DNA from: Papaver somniferum
Lineage: Eukaryota > Streptophyta > Magnoliopsida > Ranunculales > Papaveraceae
Assembly (NCBI RefSeq): GCF_003573695.1
Contig: NC_039362.1
Span: 6,114,088-6,178,087, forward strand
Direction of reading: 5' to 3'
Length of the DNA: 64,000 nucleotides
Shown: one piece after another, positions 22,993 through 32,754 of the stretch
Position numbering within the stretch: position 1 is the stretch's first letter
How the letters are laid out: each line of letters opens with the position of its first letter
Translations under genes and position numbers: made by a program
Notes under the pieces: generated by a model
Told to the model about the DNA's origin: nothing
The model's input: the letters and a program-made list of their open reading frames with translations, nothing else
Databases searched by the model: none

Positions 22993-23156
22993 GCCATTAT
23001 CAGGTTCATCACTACTCATCTTCCTCACACAACCACTATTATCAGACCCAGTTGAATCACTTTGGCAGATCATGTGTCACCTGGTAAAATTTGGGTGAGT
23101 GACAAAATTTAGGTGCCACGTGGTAGAATTTAACCCACATTCATGGAATATTATTA

Positions 23157-23965
23157 GAGTCCAATTTTGTGCAGGCTCCTTTAAAGAGTGTGCACAACAA
23201 ATCAATATTATTGGCTGTTTCAAACAGACAGTTATCTAATATTTGAATTCCTTTTATTTTTTGTTTTTTAATTAAAATTGGAATCTATAAACGGCAAGTG
23301 TAAGGCGCATTTCCAGGGGAAAACAAATTTGATGGAAATTTTCTTTTTTTGTTTCTTCACAATTTATTTGTTGATTACAATCAAGAAAATGCGATGATCT
23401 ATCCTTTCATTCTGTGTTGTTGAGATAGAATAAGATAAATTTCTGGATTTTCATTCACGTGTATCTAATTTGGTGAATTCAATTGATAACAATATGGCCG
23501 GATCAAATTGCCGAGTAATTATTGGTGAGTCCATGTTGTGATCATATTGAACTGAAAGTACCGATGATGACGGATTGAAGAGTAAAGTATATTCTAATGA
23601 ATTGGATTTGATTTTGAGAGAAAGGTGAAATACTAGACTAGTGCTGATGATCATCTTGGTTAAATGTATTGAGAATCAAAGAAACTTTGACTGCAGACTC
23701 GGTGAAGGGATTCAGAATACAACTAAGATTGTTGATCAAGTATTGAGAATCAAAGAAACTCTTTTGTCAACCTATTTTCTTTTACGACATGTATGACGAC
23801 GTTAAATATGCTTGCCATTTTTAGATCATAATATATTAAAAAACCATAAAATAATAACTAAATAAATTTAGACATTATGGTTAGATAACTGTCCGTTTGA
23901 AACAGCCAATAGTATTGATTTATTTTGTGCACACTTTTTAAAAAAATGTGCACAAAATTGGACTC
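23157..23965. mobile_element. Mutator-like (MULE) non-autonomous element with long TIRs
   Basis: About 95 bases at each end are inverted copies of each other with an estimated 85-90% identity. Both start GAGTCCAATTTTGTGCA and share TTGGCTGTTTCAAAC and ACAGTTATCTAA. The flanking 9-bp sites ATATTATTA (23148-23156) and ATATTGTTA (23966-23974) match at 8 of 9. Long TIRs with a 9-bp duplication define MULEs. The interior has no transposase. Confidence 0.65.
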
Positions 23966-24464
23966 ATATTGTTATGTGTTATATTGCAAAGTAGCAACGT
24001 AGAGTATAGGTCATGCGGAAGATTTTGAATCACGAGGATAATTTAGACAGCGATGGAATCGACTCAGCCAGTGACTTAAGTAGTTGATTATCATGTTGGG
24101 CCGTCTTCCAAACCGAATTTTCCCGATAATATGGGCTTTGGAGACCATTTTTGCCATCTTCCCCACCCTAAATATTCTTTGAAGGTTGTTTTTAGGTATA
24201 CCATTTTCTTTCTAGGCATACAAAATGCTATGCCTAACTTGGGTGACCTTATAAGGGGTAATCTATGGGTAGTTTAATTATCTATGTACCCTTAATACAA
24301 AAATCAAAAATCAGTTTTCTAAAAAATCAAAATCAGTTTCCCTTAACATCTCTTCTTCTTCCTCCTCTAGCCGAACTCTTCCCCTCCCGCGAAAAAAAAA
24401 ATTCATCACCGTGATTAATCATCGATTCGCAAAAATTTGATCGTCGATTAAATTCAACTACGTA

Positions 24465-24634
24465 ATGAACGTACAAAGAAAAGCAGGGACTAGGCAAACC
24501 AAATCGTCTTATAATCCATCAATTGAAGAAGAAGAACCAATTGAAGATGAAGGTATAGAAACTGAAAATCAACCACCAATTGAACCAGAAATTGAACCAA
24601 TTGGATCTCCAACTCCGGTAATGAGGATAAGAAA
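24465..24634 (+). pseudogene. Truncated first exon inside the TIR element (plus strand)
   Basis: The ATG at 24465 opens a frame rich in Glu, Pro and Ile (includes SIEEEEPIEDEGIETENQPP) that ends MRIRK at a consensus GTAAGT donor at 24635. No downstream exon is found; the next DNA is the GCCGAAC array. No domain is recognisable in this short acidic piece. Confidence 0.4.
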
Positions 24635-24639
24635 GTAAG

Positions 24640-25350
24640 TTTTACAAACCCAATCTCCTATTTGTTGTTTTTCATCGATTAAATGACGTTTACGGTGTTG
24701 GTTCGACTCAAAATTGAGTTGCGTTTTTAGCCGAACTGTTCTTCACAAAAGCTTCCTGTAAGTGTATATGAACAGTTCGGCATGAAATTTCAAGCCGAAC
24801 CTAGTCACAAATAGAGATGTATAGGGGTTCGACGCATTCGATAATCATAATATGTGCCGAACCATTAACATTTTTTATTCAAGAACTCTCAGGAATAGGT
24901 TCGGCTTATACGATATTCTAAATATTTGCCGAACAATCAACAAATTTTGTACCAAACGATTTTTAAGGTATGTTCGGCTCATACGATTTTCATTAAATAA
25001 GCCGAACTGTTCTTCACAAAAGCTTCCTGTAAGTGTATATGAACGTTTTGGCATGACATTTCATGAAATTTCAAGCTGAACCTAGTTACAAATAGAGATG
25101 CATAGGGGTTCGCCTCATACGATTTTCGAAATATAAGCCGAACTAGTAATTATTATTTTTCCGGGTTATTCAGGATGTTGTTCGGCTTACTGTGAAACTT
25201 TCATATAAGCCGAACTAGTGTTTAGCAAAAGGGTTGGAATTGAAAATTATAGGTTCAGCGCATGCATTAAACAGATTCAGTGAGCCGAACTGTTCATCAA
25301 TCGGTAGATTCGGCTCATATATGTGAGCCGAACCTCAACCTGTTTCGCCG
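24640..25350. repeat. Array of GTTCGGC...GCCGAAC inverted repeats
   Basis: About 14 exact GCCGAAC or GTTCGGC heptamers, plus variants, lie in 700 bases. They are mostly arranged as opposite-facing pairs 15-40 bases apart, with a recurring inner CTCATACGATTTTC. In addition a segment of about 110 bases starting GCCGAACTGTTCTTCACAAA is directly repeated at roughly 24730 and 25000. The heptamer is not seen at this density anywhere else in the window. Confidence 0.8.
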
Positions 25351-25426
25351 AACCATGAAGCAAAAATCCAAACTTTTGATAATTTCGAGCTATAAAAGTG
25401 AGATTAAGCATAGTATAGAAGTGTAC

Positions 25427-25729
25427 CTGTGTACTTGAAGCATTGGGTTCCTCATCAATGTCTTCATCATATGGATTTGGCTCATAAAAATCACCAACTT
25501 GAGTTTGTTCTTGAGTTTGAGTTTGAGTTTGTGTAAAATCATTCTCATAATCTAAGAAATCAGCCATTTGGTAATCATTGTTGTAGTTGATATGTATTTT
25601 CCTAGGTTTTTTATATGAATTATGACCCTCCTCCTCCATTGAATCAAGAATTAAAATTTTCTCACTTTCTCCTTCTCTTTCTCTCCTTCTTAACCAAAAC
25701 TTTGATTTTTTTCCCCCAAATGTTTTCAT
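25427..25729 (-). pseudogene. Truncated first exon inside the TIR element (minus strand)
   Basis: The frame from the ATG at 25729 encodes about 100 residues: a basic start (KKSKFWLRRRERE), a KKPRK nuclear-localisation-like patch, a Gln-Thr repeat (TQTQTQTQEQTQ) and an acidic end (NPYDEDIDEEPNASSTQ). A splice donor follows at 25426. Reading through the donor adds about 50 unlikely residues before a stop at 25277. Basic then acidic first exons are common in plant transposase or accessory genes, but no family is recognised. Confidence 0.4.
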
Positions 25730-25918
25730 CTAAACAACCTTATAATTCTAAAAATTATCTTACTCACTAAACAAATATTTTAATCACTAATCCAGATTAT
25801 TAACACTATACATAAAGGGCAGATTTGTCATTATAAAAAAATGGTTAAGGAGCTTTCTGATTTTGTTATTTGACATCCCTTTTTGTCTTCACTTGGTATG
25901 CCTAGAAATTTTTAGGTA

Positions 25919-25991
25919 TGCCTAAAAACAGCCTTCTATTCTTTACCTCCCCATAGGCCTAAAAACAGCCTTCTATTCTTTACCTCCCCAT
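25919..25991. repeat. 37-bp tandem duplication at the TIR element border
   Basis: The last bases of the right TIR plus the flanking TATTCTTTACCTCCCCAT are repeated once directly after themselves, giving two copies of CCTAAAAACAGCCTTC. This could be a repair product after an excision or transposition attempt at that end. Confidence 0.6.
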
Positions 25992-26399
25992 AGCCAAAGA
26001 GCCCATTTTGGGTCAAGCTACAAATTTTGGGATGTAGCCTTGTAGGTGCAGGCTTTTGATTGTGATGCAACTATTGAACTATGGTGCCAATGTTGGGTCA
26101 GAAGGCCGTTTTTGGATGACAATGATAATTTTGTTACGATATACATTTCATGTGACGATGATAATATAGCTATGATATGGTGGGTTGTGCCAAGACTCTC
26201 GCAAGCCGGTGTAAAATCTGATATATTTTTAGTCCAGGACTCAAGGTTTACGGTAATCCGGGTAATTTTGATCACTAAGATAAATTGGGTGATGACGCAG
26301 TCTTTAAGATTTTGAATCACCGTGCACATTAGAGTAATTGACTGGTGATGCAGATTTTACGTCACATTTTAAAGTTATCCGCCACGAACATAAAATATA
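25992..26399. other. No gene recognised
   Basis: A short open frame (26046-26315, plus) shows no domain and has no supporting splice or promoter signal that I can see. Confidence 0.3.
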
Positions 26400-26788
26400 C
26401 TTTCTCCGTTCCACTTTAGATGATGTTTTAGGGTTTTTTGTATGTTCCAAAATAGACGAGAGTTTAAATGTTTTCTCTAAATTCAAACTGATTTACCCCT
26501 GCTTTGGGATCACAACATTACATTCATTGTTTTTGTTATAAGTGAGAACTAATTAATCTAATTTGAAAATTTCAAATTATTCTCTATAATCTTAGGATTT
26601 TTGGTCATCCCAAGTGGAATTACACGGGGATTCATAATTTATACTAGAATCCACAGACAAAAAACCAGGAGATTTAAATTTTTAGGAAGATAATAATATG
26701 GGTAGGTTTGGAAAAAATTTACACTCTTTAATGTTTTTTAATCTGCGTGAAAAACTCTACAACATCATCTAAATTGGAACGGAAGGAG
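26400..26788. mobile_element. Stowaway-like (Tc1/mariner) MITE
   Basis: The ends CTTTCTCCGTTCCACTTTAG and, reverse complemented, CTCCTTCCGTTCCAATTTAG are the familiar CTCCCTCCGTTCC type of plant mariner MITEs, flanked by TA dinucleotides. The TIR continues into GATGATGTT on both sides. There is no coding capacity. Confidence 0.75.
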
Positions 26789-27007
26789 TATTACAGCATT
26801 ACCGACATAAATTAAATTGAGCATTAAAAAAAAAAAAAAAACTTTGCCCAACCGGACATAAATTCTTGATTTCGTCACCCTTAACTGACTTTGTTAATTA
26901 ATCCAGCAATGATCATAAAATGGAAAGACAAAATGCCCCATGAACAAACTGTTTCAAAATCACACAAACACACACCAAAAATTAAACAATAACTAGAATG
27001 CAAATAT

Positions 27008-28657
27008 TTAAATCGAACAATAATTTTTAACCCCTAAATCAATAACTCTAATCGGAGGAATGCTTTGTTTGTTGTTGAAGAAATTTCCAGGATCAACTTC
27101 ACTCTTCACTTGTACTAATCTTTCAAAGTTGTCCTTGAAGTATTTTCTACCCCATTCTCTAGCTTTCAAGTAACTAATAGACTGACCATTATCATACTCC
27201 CCCAAGTCAAGATCTCTAGTGTTAAGATATGCAGTCCTTGGAGACTTAGAAACATATGGAGTCATATATTCATATAAATTTCTCATCCAATCTAAATTCT
27301 TTTCTGATTCACCGTCTTCAAACCAGCTTACGACGTAAAGAATATTGTAAATATTACCCTGTCTATGTGGGAATGGAATTTCAGATACTGAGATTTCATT
27401 CATTTTTCCGCCATAAGGTGTCCATATCAATGTTGGTGTAATATCATCGTGTTCTAGCAACCTTCTCCACAGCTCTAACAATCCATTTTTTGTTATTGGG
27501 ACTTTGACATGGTCAGATTTTGACTTGGAGAAGTTCTCTGTTGACGGATCATCCCTGGCTAGTAAGAATTCTAACGGTTTTCCATGTTCATGAGAGAAGT
27601 ATAGATGAGATTCAGCCCAAGTCATTTCAGAGCAATCTTTATTCTTTAAACCCAACTCAGGGAAGTTCTCTTGAGATAGTTGGAGAAGTTTTGGGATACC
27701 TCCCTTGCCGAGAAACAAGATTGAGAATTCAGCTTGCACTATTCTTTCGTCCCCGAGGTTGGTCTTATTGTTACCGACCAAAGATATCTTCACTCCAATA
27801 AAGACATCCTTATTGAGCCTATCAGCAATGAATTGCCATTTATGAACAGTGTCTGTTGCACCTTGTCCTAGTGTTTTCTGGACCATGGCAACAGTTACAG
27901 TAGCTGGTATGCGAACCAACTTAACTTTCCATGACAGAACGACCCCAAAACTCGCTGCTCCACCTCCTCTAATCGCCCAAAATAAACCTTCAGTCATACT
28001 TTTCTTGTTAAGAATTTTCCCGTCAGCATTCACGATGTAGGCATCAATGACTCGATCAGCTGCAAGGCCATATTTCCGCACCAATGCACCTAATCCCCCT
28101 CCACCAATATGCCCACCAACGCCTACTGTGGGAGCAAACCCAGCTGGAAATCCATGGGTCTTACTTTTCTTGGCGATATTATAATAAACTTCACCAAGGG
28201 TAGCTCCAGCTTGAATCCATGCAGTACTACCATTAACATCGACAGTGACATTTCGAAAATAAATCAAGTCAACGATGACGAACGATTGAGCATCGGATAC
28301 GTAAGACAGCCCTTCCGCATCATGACCACCACTTCGGATTTTGAGGTCTAAACCATGTTTCTTGCACCAAACAACAGATGCTTGAACATGGGATTCATGG
28401 GTTGGTGTGACTATAAATTTTGGTTTTGTGGTAGATAAGAATCTGAAGTTTCTATTGGAGAATCGAAGGATGATTCTGTACGATGCATTGTTTTGGGTGT
28501 AGATTGGAATTGTTGGGGTGTTGGGGACATGATTAACATTTAGACATTGAAGAAAATCTTCACCAACTGAAGTGAATGAAGATTCTGTTGCAGTTACTTC
28601 CCTTGAGGATAACAATAACGCGAGCAAGGTACTCAAAACCCCCAGTATTGGATGCAT
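27008..28657 (-). CDS. Berberine bridge enzyme-like FAD-linked oxidase, 549 aa, intact
   Basis: Single-exon ORF of normal family length. Residues 1-23 form a signal peptide (MHPILGVLSTLLALLLSS). The FAD-binding_4 domain (about 80-215) contains RSGGHDAEGLS with His112, the residue that forms the 8-alpha-histidyl FAD bond, and APTVGVGGHIGGGG. The BBE domain near the C-terminus ends VDPGNFFNNKQSIPP. Five Asn-glycosylation sequons (NAS, NVT, NGS, NKT, NFS) fit the secretory route. In Eschscholzia BBE the Cys that makes the second flavin bond lies in GWCPTVG; here it is Ala175 (GFAPTVG), so only one covalent bond is expected. The Tyr two residues after the flavin His is Ala114. Both changes suggest a substrate other than (S)-reticuline. 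The family oxidises alkaloids, monolignols or sugars. The substrate is unknown. The ATG at 28657 is chosen because the signal peptide follows at once. Confidence 0.92.
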   Translation of the reverse strand: MHPILGVLSTLLALLLSSREVTATESSFTSVGEDFLQCLNVNHVPNTPTIPIYTQNNASYRIILRFSNRNFRFLSTTKPKFIVTPTHESHVQASVVWCKKHGLDLKIRSGGHDAEGLSYVSDAQSFVIVDLIYFRNVTVDVNGSTAWIQAGATLGEVYYNIAKKSKTHGFPAGFAPTVGVGGHIGGGGLGALVRKYGLAADRVIDAYIVNADGKILNKKSMTEGLFWAIRGGGAASFGVVLSWKVKLVRIPATVTVAMVQKTLGQGATDTVHKWQFIADRLNKDVFIGVKISLVGNNKTNLGDERIVQAEFSILFLGKGGIPKLLQLSQENFPELGLKNKDCSEMTWAESHLYFSHEHGKPLEFLLARDDPSTENFSKSKSDHVKVPITKNGLLELWRRLLEHDDITPTLIWTPYGGKMNEISVSEIPFPHRQGNIYNILYVVSWFEDGESEKNLDWMRNLYEYMTPYVSKSPRTAYLNTRDLDLGEYDNGQSISYLKAREWGRKYFKDNFERLVQVKSEVDPGNFFNNKQSIPPIRVIDLGVKNYCSI

Positions 28658-28748
28658 GGTACTGCAACATATGATGAACTTACAGAAACATATAGTACCT
28701 ACTACACTGAAGTATTGGAAATTGTTCTGAATATGATGTCTCTATTCT

Positions 28749-28912
28749 AAGGCATAAATTTACCGACAATGCTGCAATAAAAATCCTTATCTATTTTTCT
28801 TGGGAATGTGCTCATGTTACTGCTCCCAAGTATTTCCTTTTAAGGCATTAAATTACCAACAATGCTGCAATAAAAATCCTTATTTTTTTTCTTGGGAATG
28901 TGCTCATGTTAC
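28749..28912. repeat. Tandem duplication in the upstream region of the BBE-like gene
   Basis: A stretch of about 72 bases, starting AAGGCAT and ending CTCATGTTAC, occurs twice (28749-28820 and 28842-28912), 90-250 bases upstream of the start codon. The upstream DNA of the ruined paralogue (57430-57500) has only one copy. The duplication may alter the promoter; effect unknown. Confidence 0.75.
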
Positions 28913-29004
28913 CAAGTTGCCTAGATGAAAACTTACTACAAGTTTCAAAATATTCTTTCTCATTGTAACCTCACCAGACCATCTACCAATTCAAATTCAA
29001 TTTT

Positions 29005-29580
29005 CAATTTAGGTAATCCAGGTTTGTCGAGATGTGGTCTAATAGTTCGTGACTATACTGGTTTCGTGGTTGGTGCGATATCTGTTCCCTTAGGGATGTC
29101 GTAGCTGAATATATGGCTGCTATTCCAGCAATAGAGACTATACAGAAGAGCATGGTTAGAATGTGATTCAACGTTGATTGTGGACGCGATCAAGGGTGAA
29201 GGAACTGCCCCTTGGCACCTTCGAGTTCGATGGAACAATTGCATGCATTTTTTTTGAAGAGTATTCAATTTGTTTGCACCCATAATTACAGAGAAGGCAA
29301 CGGTTGTGCAGACCTTTGCTAACTATGGAGCTACTTCGAATGAAACTGTTTGGTGGTCCTTCCCATCCAGTTTTCTTGGCCAGTAGTATAGGGTCAGATC
29401 GCTTAGGTTTGCCTTATCATCGTTTTGAATTTTGAAATGTTTTCTGGAGTAATGTCCCCCTCCATTTGATGGTTTTCATTTTCATTTTCTTTTTCTTCTC
29501 AATAAATTTCTTCCTTTGGGGAGTTTTGCAAAAGAAAATTTAAAAATAAAAGAAAAAAAAATTAATTTTTCGTAAGAAGC
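29005..29580 (+). pseudogene. 5'-truncated LINE (RNase H domain and 3' tail)
   Basis: Plus-strand frames read CGLIVRDYTGFVVGAIS, then LECDSTLIVDAI, then PWHLRVRWNNCMHF, which are the RNase H blocks at the end of plant L1-type ORF2. A RLGLP-like end piece lies near 29405. An A-rich tail follows (about 29520-29565). It starts exactly where homology between the two BBE-like upstream regions stops (29005 versus 58475), so it inserted after or at that duplication. Confidence 0.65.
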
Positions 29581-29841
29581 AGTTGAAGTTCAAATCGGAG
29601 CAGTGTGATAACCTTATATAATGAGAGGCACGCTCTATTTTTAGCGTGCATATTTATATTATCGATTATCAAATATCAATCTACAATCCACACCAGTAGG
29701 CTATTTTAGGTCCCCTAATATATCTTGCATTTTTAGTGGCGATTAATAAGATAAATTAGAGTCACCCAAATTTAAAATGAACCACTTCTCATATCTGATT
29801 TTTCAAAATATCAAATATATCCTCGAATAATCGGTAGATAA

Positions 29842-30470
29842 AACTTTCCATGAGAGAAGGACCCTGAAACTCGCTTCTCCACCTCCTCTAATCGCCCAAA
29901 ATAAACCTTCACTCATAGTTTTCCTGTTGCGAATTTCCCCGTCAGCATTCACGATGTAGGCATCAATGACCCGATCAGCTGCAAGGCCATATTTCCGCAC
30001 CAAGGAACCTAATCCACCTCACTTATATGCCCACCAACGCATACTGTGGGAGCAAACGCAGCTGGAAATCCGTGGGTCTTACTTTTCCATCATTAACATC
30101 GACATCAACATTTCAAAAATGAATCAAGTCAACGATGACGAACGATAGCATTGGATACGTAAGAAGCCCTTCGGCATCATGACCACCACTTTGGACTTTT
30201 AGATCTAAACCATGATTCTTGCAGCAAATAACATATACTTGGACATGGGATTCATGGGTTGGTGTGACTATAAATTTTGGTTTTTTAGGTAGATAAGAAA
30301 CTGAAGGTTGTTTCGGAGAATCGAAGGATGATTTTGTACGATGCATTGTTTCGGGTGTAGATTGGAATTGTTGGGGTGTTGGCGACATGATTGACATTTA
30401 AACATCGAAGAAAATCTTCACCAACTGAAGTGAATGAAGATTCTGTTGCAGTTACTTCCCTTGAGAATAA
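29842..30470 (-). pseudogene. Second BBE-like copy, 3'-truncated and split by a retrotransposon
   Basis: Homologous to 27920 to about 28610 of the intact gene, i.e. roughly the first 245 codons. Recognisable pieces are LAADRVIDAYIVNADG and GLFWAIRGGG, then the SGGHDAEG region, then FIVTPTHESHVQ. Several small deletions break the frame (near 30170, 30100-30010 and 30290). The gene ends abruptly at about 29842; the remaining C-terminal half is missing. At 30470 the homology is interrupted by the Tat-like element and resumes at 56159 with the first codons. There the start codon is changed to ATA (56201-56203 reads TAT on plus). Confidence 0.85.
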
Positions 30471-31017
30471 TGTAATCGCAGGAAATCCTACAATCTACAA
30501 TCAAGTAATTTTTCTTGATAATATTAAGACATGGTAGTAAAATTTTCTAAGTGTTTATTTCAAAGATATAAAGTATACAGGTTTGATAATAAAAAATCCT
30601 AACTTGGAGATTAAAACAACTCTTTTCTCTCTTTTAAATTCTATTTCTCAACTCTTAGAAAAGCTCCCTCTTTATAATCGTTTCTAATTCCTTTTACAGG
30701 AATTACATAGTGAGGACAACTTTACTAATAAAACCCTTATTTTAGGGATTGTCAGGATGGTAATATCACCCTTCCTTATAAATGACACGCAGACCACTTG
30801 TAAAATACCGCGCAGGTCTTCACATAATTCGTGTGACTTGGTGACATCATTCTATCGGTCAACTGAAGTATAACGAGTGTGTTATTGTCGCCCGCGGCCA
30901 ATGTGATATATCCGATCTTATATTGGTTATGTGATACTTTACTCCTTCACTTATTATCGCGTATTACCAAATGATTTATCCGCGCTACCATTAGTTGTGC
31001 CGTATTTTGTTCCCACA
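30471..31017 (-). repeat. 3' LTR of the Tat-like element
   Basis: Starts TGTAATCGCAGG and ends GTTCCCACA on the plus strand. It aligns over its whole length with 55613-56153. It is preceded by the AATAA duplication inside the BBE-like pseudogene. Confidence 0.9.
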
Positions 31018-31041
31018 TTTTACCTTTTTTTTTTTTTTTTT
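31018..31041 (-). other. Polypurine tract of the Tat-like element
   Basis: On the minus strand the bases next to the LTR read a run of about 17 A followed by GGTAAAA, a purine tract in the right place to prime plus-strand DNA synthesis for an element on the minus strand. Confidence 0.6.
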
Positions 31042-31481
31042 GTCGCTCATTTAGAAGAAAGGAGTGATGAGAGAAATCTTATTTTTCCGCATCAACCCGT
31101 CTCCTCATATTCTAAATCACCGACATTTTTTCCGGCTTTTCCGCATGACCTTCTACACGTGTTGATTTGCTTACTTACCAGTTGACACGACTATGAATTT
31201 CTTACCTTTTTTACCGGTAACCGCCTCTTCCTGTTGGTCTTCTAATAAATGCGCGTGAGAGAAGATACCTCGGGAAGAGGGATGAAATACTTTATATATA
31301 CTCCACCACGCTTCCCTTTCTTCCTTTTTACCTTCTTCTCTTTTACTATCTGCAACTTTGTTTTCTTTGCTGCTACTGCTGATCTTCCATCAACAAGATC
31401 ATTTTTCTCGCCTTTTTTCTGATCATAAATCTTAACTTTCATTTTCTTAATTAATCATTCCCATACTGTAACGGATTCCAG

Positions 31482-32150
31482 AGAAGTAAAGAAACAAAAC
31501 TTAAGAGGATTACAGATGATCTTGACTTAAAGGGAATCAAATTGACGGTTCCTGAGTATTCAAACCATGAGACTTCACCTAGTATTGATTGTCTCTCGTC
31601 TGATCAATGGGATGATAGAAAAGTCATCGTTTCACTTGGTCAATTATCTGCTGGTCTTCCCATTCCTCTTTGTGATTCAGAAATTCCTCTTTTCTACGAG
31701 ATTTTATCGCATGAGGAATTCAGACGCGGAATCTTTCAATTGAATGGTGATACCATCAGGATTATGGTGGAATGTTCTTGCCGCGCTTCCAGTTTTCCGT
31801 CCCTCTATGAGTCCGCTCTTCCTTTCAGGGAAGAATATTATACGGTGGAGAATTTCTTTACTCACTACTTTGTCGGTCTTGTTGCTAACCCAAAATTTCG
31901 TTGGGGCGTTAGTTTGAGGCGGCAAGATTGCTTTACTGATGAAACTAGGATTATGCGGGATGTCGACTTTCATGAGCGCACCAATCGTACTGCTTGTTGG
32001 ACTAAGGATCCTAAATGGATGATGTACCCTGTTCTTCTCGAGGGTCGCTATATTTCTGGTAGGAACGCAGATGGATCTGACCACGCTCTTCCATCTAACC
32101 TTGTTGATTACAAACCTTGGGTCTTCCATTGGCATGAGAAGAAAAAAGAG
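31482..32150 (+). CDS. Antisense extra ORF of the Tat-like element, first recognisable exon
   Basis: An open frame begins after an acceptor-like TTCCAG at 31481 and runs to a GTATTT donor at 32151; no ATG begins it. It encodes about 220 residues, including SLGQLSAGLPIPLCDSEIP, GDTIRIMVECSC and YTVENFFTHYFVGLV, then GVSLRRQDCF and KPWVFHWHEKKKE. Tat-lineage elements often carry extra ORFs near the 3' end in antisense orientation, some with the gypsy-type transposon N-terminal domain; the layout here fits. The function of such ORFs is not known. A probable later exon lies at 49498-49907, the copia element having landed in the intron. Reading on through the donor to a stop at 32231 gives a less natural end. 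Confidence 0.55.
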
Positions 32151-32421
32151 GTATTTTCTCATCATTTCCGCTCTATAGTTTGTCTCTTCCTTTTACTTAC
32201 TGATGGTTCCAATCGAAGAATATTTTCTTAATTGTAAATTGCCCCTTTTCTTCCTCTTTTTAAAGGAAATTCTTCTTTCTTGTTCTTGTATTAATAATGT
32301 CTCTTTCCTTCACTTTATTGTTAATGAAGGCAAAGTACTATTTCCTTACTTGTAAATACATTCAAAAAATGCCGCGTAACTGTTGCACAAATTATGTTAA
32401 AAAAATTTCTGCATTACTTAT

Positions 32422-32651
32422 TGTTAATACGTGATATATTTCCTATTAATTAACACTTTAAGTCTTCCCAGAGACTCTAAAAAACTGTAGTCCATAGGCT
32501 ACAAACTAGGACTTTAAAGAGGTTTTGAACTCTTTTTTATTTGTTAGGATATATTCAAAATATGTAACAAATCCAATGTTTTCCTAATATAAATAAGAAT
32601 CAAATCTCCACAAATATTTTGTGGAAGATATTCACCAAAACCTTTCTAAGT
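32422..32651 (+). repeat. 5' LTR of the copia element
   Basis: Begins TGTTAATACGTGATATATTT; the matching 3' LTR begins TGTTAGTACGTGATATA at 37068. It contains ATATAAATA (32587-32595) as a TATA box. The right end is set by the primer site and by the end of similarity to 48757-48970. Its terminal bases are CTAAGT rather than the usual CA. Confidence 0.75.
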
Positions 32652-32659
32652 TGGTATCA
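32652..32659 (+). other. Primer-binding site, initiator Met tRNA type
   Basis: TGGTATCA directly after the 5' LTR is the standard 8-base core complementary to the 3' end of plant initiator tRNA-Met, used by most plant copia elements. Confidence 0.75.
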
Positions 32660-32754
32660 ACCTTCGATCCAACATCGTTTCCGCATTTATCAATCACCCA
32701 AAACTCTTCCTTCAACACAAGCAACGCAACAACAACCATCAACAAAAAAAAACA

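Larger units (their letters stand above)
24181..25936. mobile_element. TIR element with two convergent truncated first exons and a GCCGAAC inverted-repeat array
   Basis: The ends GAAGGTTGTTTTTAGGTATA and, reverse complemented, GAAGGCTGTTTTTAGGCATA start TIRs of about 40 bp that also share CTAGGCATAC. A perfect 8-bp target-site duplication TATTCTTT flanks it (24173-24180 and 25937-25944), as in hAT elements. A first exon with splice donor enters from each side (24465-24634 on plus, 25427-25729 on minus). The centre is an array of inverted repeats rather than further exons, so it looks like an internal deletion derivative of a larger two-gene element. The superfamily is not certain. Confidence 0.6.

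Noticed and set aside
29803..30470. A second functional BBE-like gene
   Set aside because: It has no start codon in place, lacks the C-terminal half and has several frame breaks.
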